A stretch of DNA of 12,941 nt from an uncultured Rhodocyclaceae bacterium (GTDB lineage Bacteria > Pseudomonadota > Gammaproteobacteria > Burkholderiales > Rhodocyclaceae), in assembly GCA_937892345.1 (NCBI GenBank), contig CALAGF010000182.1:1-12941 (forward strand), written 5' to 3'. The notes beneath the pieces are model-generated. The model was not told the DNA's origin. It made no database searches and was given only the letters and a program-made list of their open reading frames with translations. Made by a program: the position numbers and the translations under genes. Each line of letters begins with the position of its first letter. Positions within the stretch are counted from its first letter, which is position 1. This document shows, one piece after another, positions 1 through 5,902 of the stretch.

Positions 1-51
1 ATACGAGATACCACTGTGTGACTGGAGTTCAGACGTGTGCTCTTCCGATCT
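1..51 (+). other. Illumina adapter remnant (sequencing artefact)
   Basis: Bases 1-9 match the end of the P7 flow-cell primer (atacgagat). Bases 10-17 (accactgt) sit where an 8-base index belongs. Bases 18-51 match the complete 34-base TruSeq Read 2 primer region, ending in gctcttccgatct. Genomic sequence begins at base 52. Translation across the adapter gives the well-known contaminant peptide MTGVQTCALPI fused to argH, and a second frame gives MCSSDLP. No biological meaning should be given to this segment. Confidence 0.98.
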
Positions 52-536
52 GCCGCGTCTATGGCCAGCTGATGAGCCTCTTGACCCTGATGAAGTCGCA
101 GCCACTGGCGTACAACAAGGACAATCAGGAAGACAAGGAGCCGCTGTTCGACGCCGTCGACACCGTCACCGACACGCTGCGCATCTTCGCCGACATGGCC
201 GGCGGCATCACGGTGCGCGCCGAGAACATGCAGGCGGCGCTGACGCAGGGCTTCGCCACCGCCACCGACCTCGCCGATTACCTGACCAAGAAGGGTCTGC
301 CCTTCCGCGACGCCCACGAAGCCGTGGGCCATGCGGTCAAGGCGGCCGAGGCCAAGGGCGTCGACCTGCCGGGTCTGACGCTGGCAGAACTCCAGCAGTT
401 CTCGCCGCTGATCGAAAATGATGTGTATGGCGTGTTGACCGTTGAAGGCTCGCTGGCCAGCCGTAACCACATCGGCGGCACGGCGCCGGCGCAAGTGCGC
501 GCAGCAATCGCCCGCGCCCGAAAGCGCCTGGACTGA
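52..536 (+). CDS. argH: Argininosuccinate lyase, C-terminal part (5' truncated)
   Basis: ArgH splits argininosuccinate into arginine and fumarate in the last step of arginine synthesis in the cytoplasm. The frame is open from the adapter junction to TGA at 534-536 and gives 160 complete residues, about the last third of a family protein of roughly 460. It opens with RVYGQLMSLLTLMK and the highly conserved QPLAYNKDNQEDKEPLFD stretch, and ends in the usual helical C-terminal domain (GSLASRNHIGGTAP, then an Arg-rich tail). The GSSxMPxKxN signature loop of the superfamily would lie just upstream and is missing because the contig starts here, not because the gene is broken. The codon at the junction mixes one adapter base with two genomic bases, so the Cys it encodes is false; Gly is expected there. 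A strong terminator follows. Confidence 0.96.
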
Positions 537-550
537 AGCGGGATCGCCCC

Positions 551-582
551 AAAAAACCGCCGCTGCCCCGGCGGTTTTTTTT
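551..582 (+). terminator. Rho-independent terminator of argH
   Basis: A perfect six-base-pair GC stem (CCGCCG at 557-562 with CGGCGG at 569-574) encloses a six-base loop. It is preceded by six A and followed by eight T (575-582). It starts 14 bases after the argH stop codon and should end that transcript. Confidence 0.93.
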
Positions 583-591
583 CGCTGCTTT

Positions 592-620
592 TTGCACCTT
601 TTTCATCAGCGGTTTAATAT
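592..620 (+). promoter_or_regulatory. Putative sigma-70 promoter of the OsmC-like gene
   Basis: TTGCAC at 592-597 and TAATAT at 615-620 are separated by 17 bases and resemble the -35 and -10 boxes. The stretch is clearly more AT-rich than its surroundings and lies between the argH terminator and the OsmC-like start. The predicted leader would be about 55 bases. This is pattern evidence only. Confidence 0.5.
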
Positions 621-683
621 ATAAGCGTTTATAAATATACAAACCGGGCGCACCAGCCGCCTCAATCAGCCAAGGAAAACAGC

Positions 684-1061
684 ATGTACAGCACCCTCGT
701 CGATAACACCCCCATGATCAAGGTCACTACCAGCAAGCACGAAGCCAATTACGCGCTGAATGGTTCCCTGATGAATCCGCTGGAGGCCTTCTACGCCGCG
801 CTGGCGGCCTGCGCCGCCGTCTTCGCCAAAAAGGCCTGCAAGGAGCTGGGAATTCCGGCCGAAGGCATCGATATCAACTGCAAGCCTTTTGCCGGCCCGA
901 GTGGCCCCTTGTCGCTGGCCAGGTTCAAGACCGACGTGCGCTTCCCGGCGCATTTCACCAGCGAACAAAAGGCCGTCATTCTGGATAGCATTGCCCATTG
1001 TGCGGTAAAGGAAGTGGTTATGGACGGCCCGAACATCGACTTTCAGGTTGCCGAAGTCTGA
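684..1061 (+). CDS. OsmC/Ohr-family protein
   Basis: A 125-residue protein of the OsmC/Ohr fold, a family of small homodimeric cytoplasmic enzymes that often reduce organic or fatty-acid hydroperoxides with two cysteines. The family pattern is visible: a Pro-rich lead into a long helix with the first cysteine (NPLEAFYAALAAC, Cys43), and a second helix carrying the other (SIAHCAVKEVV, Cys106). These are the expected positions of the peroxidatic and resolving cysteines. Cys52 and Cys66 are extra. The ATG is preceded at a good distance by AAGGA (672-676). The gene has its own promoter and terminator, so it is probably monocistronic. It is shorter and less typical than classical Ohr or OsmC (about 140 residues), so the substrate is unknown; it may belong to the broader OsmC-like group without proven peroxidase activity. 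Confidence 0.88.
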   Translation: MYSTLVDNTPMIKVTTSKHEANYALNGSLMNPLEAFYAALAACAAVFAKKACKELGIPAEGIDINCKPFAGPSGPLSLARFKTDVRFPAHFTSEQKAVILDSIAHCAVKEVVMDGPNIDFQVAEV

Positions 1062-1080
1062 TTGCCTGCTCGTCCCCATG

Positions 1081-1110
1081 AAAAAAGCCCGCGTACTGGC
1101 GGGCTTTTTT
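1081..1110. terminator. Bidirectional terminator between the OsmC-like gene and grxD
   Basis: Six A (1081-1086), GCCCGC (1087-1092), a six-base loop, GCGGGC (1099-1104) and six T (1105-1110) form a perfect palindromic stem readable as an intrinsic terminator on both strands. It lies between convergent stop codons, so it can end both the plus-strand OsmC-like transcript and the minus-strand hemA-prfA-prmC-grxD transcript. Confidence 0.92.
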
Positions 1111-1127
1111 GCGTTCAGGGCACTGGA

Positions 1128-1454
1128 TCAGGCCGGCTTGGCGATGCCTTCGAGCAATTGCTGGATTTCACCGCTGTGATACATCTCTTTCATGATGTCG
1201 CAGCCGCCGATGAATTCACCCTTGATGTAAAGCTGCGGAATGGTCGGCCAGTTGGCGTATTCCTTGACCCCCTGGCGGATTTCTTCATCGGCCAGCACGT
1301 TGACCGTAACAAAGTCTTCAACCCCGCAAACCTTCAGAATTTGTACGGCGGTCGCGGAGAAACCGCACTGTGGAAAGCGGGCATCGCCCTTCATGTAAAG
1401 AACGACCGGGTTGTTGGTGACGGTATCGTGAATGCGTTGTTTGACGTCGGACAT
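1128..1454 (-). CDS. grxD: Grx4-family monothiol glutaredoxin
   Basis: A 108-residue monothiol glutaredoxin of the Grx4/GrxD type, which binds a [2Fe-2S] cluster with glutathione and works in iron-sulfur cluster trafficking rather than general disulfide reduction. The diagnostic CGFS active site is present (FPQCGFSA, Cys30). So are the Lys of YMKGD before it, the WPTIPQLY cis-Pro segment and the GGCDI motif that holds glutathione. Length equals the usual single-domain form. A GGAG Shine-Dalgarno sequence five bases before the ATG supports the start. It is the last gene of the hemA operon, 14 bases after the prmC stop. A haem-pathway gene and an Fe-S trafficking protein on one transcript fit a shared link to iron metabolism, which is an inference. 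Confidence 0.97.
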   Translation of the reverse strand: MSDVKQRIHDTVTNNPVVLYMKGDARFPQCGFSATAVQILKVCGVEDFVTVNVLADEEIRQGVKEYANWPTIPQLYIKGEFIGGCDIMKEMYHSGEIQQLLEGIAKPA

Positions 1455-1468
1455 GCTGGCTCCAGGAG

Positions 1469-2281
1469 TTACAGATAAGCACCGGACACCCGATCGGTGC
1501 CGGCGAGGTCGGTTTGCGTGAATGGCGCTTTGAACCCGGCGCTGAGCAATAAGTTCCGGCTGGCTGCGCCTTGATCATAGCCATGCTCGAACATCAGCGC
1601 GCCCTCCGCTTGAAGATGGGCAGGCGCCGCGGCGACGATCTGGCGAATGCAGGCCAGACCATCGGCCCCGTCGGTCAACGCCATTTGCGGTTCAAACGGC
1701 AGGCCGTTCAAGGCTAAATGCGGATCCCCCGCGGCCACATAAGGCGGGTTGGAAACGATCAGGTCGAATCGTTGACCGGTCAGCGGCGTGTACCAATCGC
1801 CCTCAAAAAACTCGACGACGGCCCCGAGTCGCCCCGCGTTGTTGCGTGCGATGAAAAGTGCCGCGGGGGAAAGGTCGACCGCCGTCACCTGCGCGTGCGG
1901 ACACTCCAGCGCCAGCGAAATGGCGACAATCCCGGAGCCGGTACCCAAGTCGAGTACGCGGGGCGTTTTCAGGGTTTTCAGCCGGTCGACCGCGAGATCG
2001 ATCAGCACCTCGGTTTCCGGACGGGGAATAAGTACGGCGGGAGAGACCTGGAACACCCGGCCCCGAAACTCGGCCTCACCGACCAGATAGGCCAGCGGCT
2101 CACCGGCAGCGCGGCGCTGCACCCATTCGGAAAATTGCGCATACGCCGGGGAAAACACGGGCGTTTCCGGGCGGGCGAGTAGATCGGTGTGCGTGCAGCC
2201 CGTGGCGTATTGCAGCAAAAGCCGGGCATCGAGCCGGTCGATCTGCTGCCGTGCTGCGGTCAACGCCTCTCCCAGCGTCAT
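1469..2281 (-). CDS. prmC: Release factor N5-glutamine methyltransferase
   Basis: PrmC (HemK) uses S-adenosylmethionine to methylate the glutamine of the GGQ motif in class I release factors, which raises termination efficiency. The 270-residue protein has an N-terminal helical release-factor-binding region (about 1-75, with GEPLAYLVG at 60-68), the LIPRPETE segment (84-91), the SAM-binding loop DLGTGSG (111-117) and the catalytic NPPY motif (178-181) that holds the target glutamine. Length and motifs are complete. The ATG lies two bases after the prfA stop (TGA-aa-ATG), so translation is probably coupled to prfA, and enzyme and substrate are made from the same message. The old name HemK comes from its position beside hemA; it has no haem-synthetic role. 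Confidence 0.97.
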   Translation of the reverse strand: MTLGEALTAARQQIDRLDARLLLQYATGCTHTDLLARPETPVFSPAYAQFSEWVQRRAAGEPLAYLVGEAEFRGRVFQVSPAVLIPRPETEVLIDLAVDRLKTLKTPRVLDLGTGSGIVAISLALECPHAQVTAVDLSPAALFIARNNAGRLGAVVEFFEGDWYTPLTGQRFDLIVSNPPYVAAGDPHLALNGLPFEPQMALTDGADGLACIRQIVAAAPAHLQAEGALMFEHGYDQGAASRNLLLSAGFKAPFTQTDLAGTDRVSGAYL

Positions 2282-2283
2282 TT

Positions 2284-3366
2284 TCAGTTTTGCTCTGCGA
2301 GTTCGGCCAACTGGTCGGCCTGATGTTCCGCCGCCAGCGCCCCCAGCAACTCATCCATGTCGCCATCCATGATCGCGCCGATCTTGTAGAGCGTCAGGTT
2401 GATGCGGTGATCGGTCACCCGGCCCTGCGGAAAGTTGTAGGTGCGAATGCGTTCGGAACGGTCGCCGGAGCCGATCAGGTTCTTGCGCGTGCTGGAAATA
2501 TGCGCCTGCTGCGCGCGCACCTGCACATCCTTGATCCGCGCCGCCAGCACCTTCATGGCCGAAGCCTTGTTGGCGTGTTGCGAACGGCCATCCTGACATT
2601 CGGCCACAATACCGGTCGGCAAGTGGGTAATGCGCACGGCCGAGTCGGTCTTGTTGATGTGCTGTCCGCCGGCACCGGATGCACGGAAGGTGTCAATGCG
2701 CAGATCGGCCGGGTTGAGGTTCACATCCTCGACCTCGTCGGCTTCCGGCATGATCGCTACCGTACAGGCCGACGTGTGGATGCGGCCCTGGGTTTCGGTT
2801 TCCGGCACGCGCTGCACGCGATGGCCGCCGGACTCGAACTTCAGCCGCGAGTAAGCACCCGCTCCCGCCAGACGGCAGATGATCTCGCGATAGCCGCCCA
2901 ATTCCGACTCGCTAGCGGAAATGACCTCCACTTGCCAACGCTGACGTTCGGCATAACGCGAGTACATGCGAAACAGATCGCCGGCGAACAAGGCAGATTC
3001 GTCACCACCGGTTCCCGCCCGAATTTCCAGCAGCACATTACGCTCGTCGTTGGGGTCTTTGGGCAACAGAAGCTTCTGCAGTTCGATTTCCAGTTCGGGC
3101 AGACGCGCCTTCGCGACCGCCATTTCCTCTTCGGCAAACTCGCGCATATCGGGGTCGGCGAGCATGGCCTCAGCTTCGGCAATATCCTTTTCTGCCTGAC
3201 GAAAGGCATTGAACTGAATGGCCACGGGTTCGACTTCGGCCCGCTCCCGCGACAAGCGGGTGAATTGCGCCATGTCGCTCGCGGCATCGGGCGAGGAAAG
3301 CATGCGGTCGATTTCGTCTAAACGATCGACCAGCAAATCGAGTTTCTGGCGGATGGAGGATTTCAT
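2284..3366 (-). CDS. prfA: Peptide chain release factor 1
   Basis: RF1 recognises UAA and UAG in the ribosomal A site and triggers release of the finished protein. At 360 residues it matches the family length. Visible parts are the helical N-terminal domain with the AGTGGDE motif (117-123), the stop-codon-reading PxT tripeptide as PET (188-190) inside HRVQRVPET, and the GGQ loop (233-235) whose Gln235 is the PrmC target. PxT rather than SPF separates it from RF2. No programmed frameshift is present, as expected for RF1. Its start lies 77 bases downstream of the hemA stop, with no obvious terminator. No strong Shine-Dalgarno sequence precedes the ATG, so coupling or reinitiation from hemA may matter. 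A long plus-strand frame lying over this gene is its shadow. Confidence 0.97.
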   Translation of the reverse strand: MKSSIRQKLDLLVDRLDEIDRMLSSPDAASDMAQFTRLSRERAEVEPVAIQFNAFRQAEKDIAEAEAMLADPDMREFAEEEMAVAKARLPELEIELQKLLLPKDPNDERNVLLEIRAGTGGDESALFAGDLFRMYSRYAERQRWQVEVISASESELGGYREIICRLAGAGAYSRLKFESGGHRVQRVPETETQGRIHTSACTVAIMPEADEVEDVNLNPADLRIDTFRASGAGGQHINKTDSAVRITHLPTGIVAECQDGRSQHANKASAMKVLAARIKDVQVRAQQAHISSTRKNLIGSGDRSERIRTYNFPQGRVTDHRINLTLYKIGAIMDGDMDELLGALAAEHQADQLAELAEQN

Positions 3367-3443
3367 GGCGATTTATCGGTTGACCGTAGACGGCAGGAAG
3401 TTGGGGAACGAATCGAGCCGGGCGGCCGGCAAAAGCCAGCGTG

Positions 3444-4694
3444 TCAATCGCCGGGATGAAGATGGAAAAGTCGCTCTGCCGCACTTTGCAACTCGCTCCG
3501 CTCAACACCTTCTGCTGCATTCAGGGTTTGGGTGGGGGCATGCAGCAGCTTGTTGGTGAGACGCTGCGCCAGTTGCTCCAGGACTTTTTCCGGCGCCTCG
3601 CCCTTGGCCAGCAGCTTGACGGCATGATCCAGCTCGTGACGACGCATGCGCTCGGCCGAATCGCGCAGGGCGCGAATCACCGGGACCGTATCCCGGGCTT
3701 GCAGCCAGCCGAGAAAATCCTCGACCCGCTGGCCAATGATGGATTCCGCCTCAACAACCGCGGCCTGGCGCGACTCCAGCCCGCTTTCAACCACCTGCGC
3801 CAGATCGTCCACGGTGTACAGGAAAATATCGTCCAGCTTGCCGACCTCTTCCTCGACGTCGCGTGGCACCGCCAGGTCAATCATGAACATCGGACGATGG
3901 CGCCGGGTTTTGATGGCGCGCTCAACCATGCCCAGACCGATAATCGGCAGCGGGCTGGCGGTACAGGAAACCACGATATCGTGCTGTGGCAGATGCTCGG
4001 CCAGTTCATCCAGACGAATGGCCTGCCCCCCATAGCGTTCGGCTAGCGCACGTCCGCGCTCCACGGTGCGGTTGGCTACCGTGACCGCCTTCGGCTGTTG
4101 CGCGCAGAAATGCGCGGCACACAGTTCGATCATTTCGCCTGCACCAATGAACAGGATGCGCTGACCGGCCACCGATTCAAAAATCCGCTCGGCCAGATGC
4201 ACGCCGGCAGCAGCCATCGAGACAATGTTGGCGCCAATGGCCGTCGTGCTGCGCACCTCCTTGGCAACCGAGAAGGCGCGCTGAAACAACTTATGCAACT
4301 GCGTACCCAGCGTACCTGCCTGCTCTGCCGCGCGCACCGCATCCTTGACCTGCCCAAGAATTTGCGGCTCACCGATCACCATCGAGTCCAGGCCGCTGGC
4401 CACCCGGAAAGCATGGCGGATTGCAGCGGGCTGATCGTGGGTATAGAGATAGGGCAGCAACTCCTCGCGCGTCACCTGATGGTAGGCACTGAGCCAGTCG
4501 ATCACCGCTTCCGGCGCATCAGCCGAACAGTAGATTTCAGTACGGTTGCAGGTAGACAGAATGGCGACTTCGCGCGCGGCGTGCGCCCGCGTCAGTTCGC
4601 CCAAGGCATGCTGCAAGCGCTCGGCACCAAAGGCAACGCGCTCGCGAATGGCGAGCGGGGCTGAATGATGGTTGATGCCGAGGGTAAATATCAC
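3444..4694 (-). CDS. hemA: Glutamyl-tRNA reductase
   Basis: HemA reduces glutamyl-tRNA(Glu) to glutamate-1-semialdehyde with NADPH, the committed step of C5-pathway tetrapyrrole synthesis. The 416-residue product shows the N-terminal catalytic domain with LGINHHSAPL (5-14) and the nucleophilic Cys49 in STCNRTE, then GEPQILGQVK (108-117). The Rossmann NADPH-binding domain has GAGEM (184-188) and ANRT (207-210), and a C-terminal helical dimerisation domain follows. The start is GTG, because the only upstream in-frame stop lies about 35 bases away and no other start fits the conserved N-terminus. No clear Shine-Dalgarno sequence is visible. It is the first gene of hemA-prfA-prmC-grxD, with an extended -10 promoter about 30 bases upstream. 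In enterobacteria the protein is also controlled by haem-dependent proteolysis; nothing here shows whether that holds. Confidence 0.97.
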   Translation of the reverse strand: MIFTLGINHHSAPLAIRERVAFGAERLQHALGELTRAHAAREVAILSTCNRTEIYCSADAPEAVIDWLSAYHQVTREELLPYLYTHDQPAAIRHAFRVASGLDSMVIGEPQILGQVKDAVRAAEQAGTLGTQLHKLFQRAFSVAKEVRSTTAIGANIVSMAAAGVHLAERIFESVAGQRILFIGAGEMIELCAAHFCAQQPKAVTVANRTVERGRALAERYGGQAIRLDELAEHLPQHDIVVSCTASPLPIIGLGMVERAIKTRRHRPMFMIDLAVPRDVEEEVGKLDDIFLYTVDDLAQVVESGLESRQAAVVEAESIIGQRVEDFLGWLQARDTVPVIRALRDSAERMRRHELDHAVKLLAKGEAPEKVLEQLAQRLTNKLLHAPTQTLNAAEGVERSELQSAAERLFHLHPGD

Positions 4695-4726
4695 CGTGTA
4701 ACGTGCGCAAGCGAAAGTGGGGGGCG

Positions 4727-4736
4727 ATTATAGCAT
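4727..4736 (-). promoter_or_regulatory. Extended -10 promoter of the hemA operon
   Basis: On the minus strand the sequence reads ATGCTATAATC, that is TGn followed by a perfect TATAAT (4732 down to 4727). At 16, 17 and 18 bases upstream there is only GC-rich sequence with no TTG-like -35 box, so recognition would rest on the extended -10 element. The start would fall near 4720, giving a leader of about 25 bases before the hemA GTG. Confidence 0.65.
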
Positions 4737-4800
4737 CCGCCACCCGGCTGCCTCCCAGCGAAGCCGAATGTGTCAACGTACGACATGGCCGCGAGTAGTT

Positions 4801-4806
4801 TAGAAT
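4801..4806 (+). promoter_or_regulatory. Weak candidate -10 box for the CZB-domain gene
   Basis: TAGAAT lies 40 bases before the GTG start of the CZB-domain gene in the divergent hemA intergenic region, inside an AT-rich patch (tagtttagaatttcag). No convincing -35 box is found at 16-18 bases. The gene must start transcription in this region because hemA diverges from it, but the exact site is not certain. Confidence 0.28.
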
Positions 4807-4846
4807 TTCAGAAAACACTTTCATACCCATTTACCGGACAGCAACC

Positions 4847-5275
4847 GTGGCCTTGTTCAACTTCTTTCGCAAATTCTCGTTTTTCCAGGGGCGCAATACC
4901 GAGGGTCTCAATGACGAAGACCTCGATTTTCAGAAATGGATCGGCGCCCACCGTGACTGGCGCCGTCGCCTGATCGCCTACATTGACGGCCAGAGCACGG
5001 AGCAACTCGACGAAACCGTCATTTGTTGCGATGACCGTTGCGAGCTGGGCAAGTGGATACACAGCAACGGCAAACGTTTTTATGAAGGTGAAGGCACTTT
5101 CCGCCAGCTCCGCGACGATCATGCGGCATTCCACCGTGCAGCCGGCGAGGTGGTTGGCACCTTCAAGGTGCACGGAGAGCGTCAGGCCAGACGCACCTTG
5201 AACGGCGATTTTGACCGCCACTCCATGCACGTGATTGCCGGACTGGAAAAACTCGAGCGCACCGTCAAAGCCTGA
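4847..5275 (+). CDS. Stand-alone CZB (chemoreceptor zinc-binding) domain protein
   Basis: A 142-residue cytoplasmic protein with no signal peptide or membrane segment. Residues 32-97 match the CZB pattern: His35 in AHRDWRRRL, Cys65 in CELGKW (65-70), then His92 and His96 in DDHAAFH. In known CZB proteins these four residues (3 His, 1 Cys) bind zinc and can sense zinc or oxidants such as HOCl. CZB domains are usually attached to chemoreceptors or diguanylate cyclases; here the domain stands alone after a 30-residue aromatic-rich lead (MALFNFFRKF). Two further cysteines (60, 61) sit close to the ligand Cys. The start is GTG; an in-frame stop about 50 bases upstream and the lack of another start codon between them support it, though a TTG two codons later is possible. 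Its partner protein is not visible. Confidence 0.85.
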   Translation: MALFNFFRKFSFFQGRNTEGLNDEDLDFQKWIGAHRDWRRRLIAYIDGQSTEQLDETVICCDDRCELGKWIHSNGKRFYEGEGTFRQLRDDHAAFHRAAGEVVGTFKVHGERQARRTLNGDFDRHSMHVIAGLEKLERTVKA

Positions 5276-5337
5276 AGCTGGTAGTCAGGCGACCAAGCCG
5301 CTATCATTCGAGACTTCGATTGCCGTCCCGGACCATC

Positions 5338-5898
5338 ATGCGCCCCTCTCTGCTCCTTTCCCTTCTGCTCGCTGGCCTGCTCAGCGCCTGCGCCTCCAAC
5401 GGCAATCGCCCGGTCAGCAAGCAAATTGCGCAGTCCGGAGCGCTCAAGGTGCACCCAGGACTGCTCGGCCAACCGGTGCCTGACGAACTCAAGGGACCGC
5501 AAACGATTGCAGCCCAACAGGTGGCCGATGCGCCGATCAAGATGGACGAAGAAGGCCTGCGCGCCCAGCGCAGCGTGTATTTCGACCTCGACAAGGCGGA
5601 AATGCGGGCCGATTACGACCCGATTCTCCAGGCCCACGCCCGCTATCTGGCAGCCCACCCAGCGGCAAAGATTCGGATTGAGGGGAATGCCGATGACCGC
5701 GGCCCTGCCGACTACAATCGGCGACTGGGCATGAAACGCGCCCAGACCGTTCGCGCCACCCTGATTGGTCACGGCGCCGGTAGCGCTCAGGTCAACGTCA
5801 AGACGCTGGGAGAAACCAAGCCCAAGCTGCTCGGCCGCGATGAAGAGTCCTGGGCCGAAAACCGCCGCGCCGACGTGATTTACGAACGGGAAAAATAA
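5338..5898 (+). CDS. Pal/OmpA-family outer-membrane lipoprotein
   Basis: A 186-residue lipoprotein with a peptidoglycan-binding OmpA domain. The ATG at 5338 gives a compact lipoprotein signal with lipobox LSAC (Cys18, mature N-terminus CASNGN); a TTG 18 bases upstream would only lengthen the n-region. After a flexible linker (about 20-75), residues 78-184 form the OmpA domain: SVYFDLDKAEM, then EGNADDRGPADYNRRLG (115-131) and NRRADVIYE (175-183). These carry the Asp and Arg residues that in Pal and OmpA grip diaminopimelate. Ser19-Asn21 after Cys18 contain no Asp at +2, so Lol sorting to the outer membrane is expected. It starts 62 bases after the CZB gene and ends four bases from the mshL stop. 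No tol genes are nearby, so it is probably not the TolB-partner Pal itself. A role in anchoring the pilus secretin is possible but unproven. Confidence 0.87.
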   Translation: MRPSLLLSLLLAGLLSACASNGNRPVSKQIAQSGALKVHPGLLGQPVPDELKGPQTIAAQQVADAPIKMDEEGLRAQRSVYFDLDKAEMRADYDPILQAHARYLAAHPAAKIRIEGNADDRGPADYNRRLGMKRAQTVRATLIGHGAGSAQVNVKTLGETKPKLLGRDEESWAENRRADVIYEREK

Positions 5899-5902
5899 AC
5901 CT

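Noticed and set aside
18..536. Reading the argH frame as starting at base 18 with a GTG
   Set aside because: Bases 18-51 are adapter. The first 11 residues are the known contaminant peptide and the twelfth codon is a hybrid of adapter and genome.
2777..2806. PET instead of PAT in the RF1 tripeptide, as a possible change of stop-codon specificity
   Set aside because: The family motif is PxT and the middle position varies in RF1 proteins; flanking residues and GGQ are normal.
2251..3321. Long open frame of 356 codons on the plus strand
   Set aside because: It lies wholly over prfA in antisense, has no recognisable domain, and is the kind of shadow expected in GC-rich DNA. The same holds for long antisense frames over hemA (3441-4046) and the Pal-like gene (5182-6186).
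4771..4776. Perfect TTGACA on the minus strand upstream of hemA, as a -35 box
   Set aside because: It lies 38 bases from the TATAAT, far outside the 16-18 base spacing, and no -10 box lies at the right distance (that position reads AGGCAG). Probably chance.
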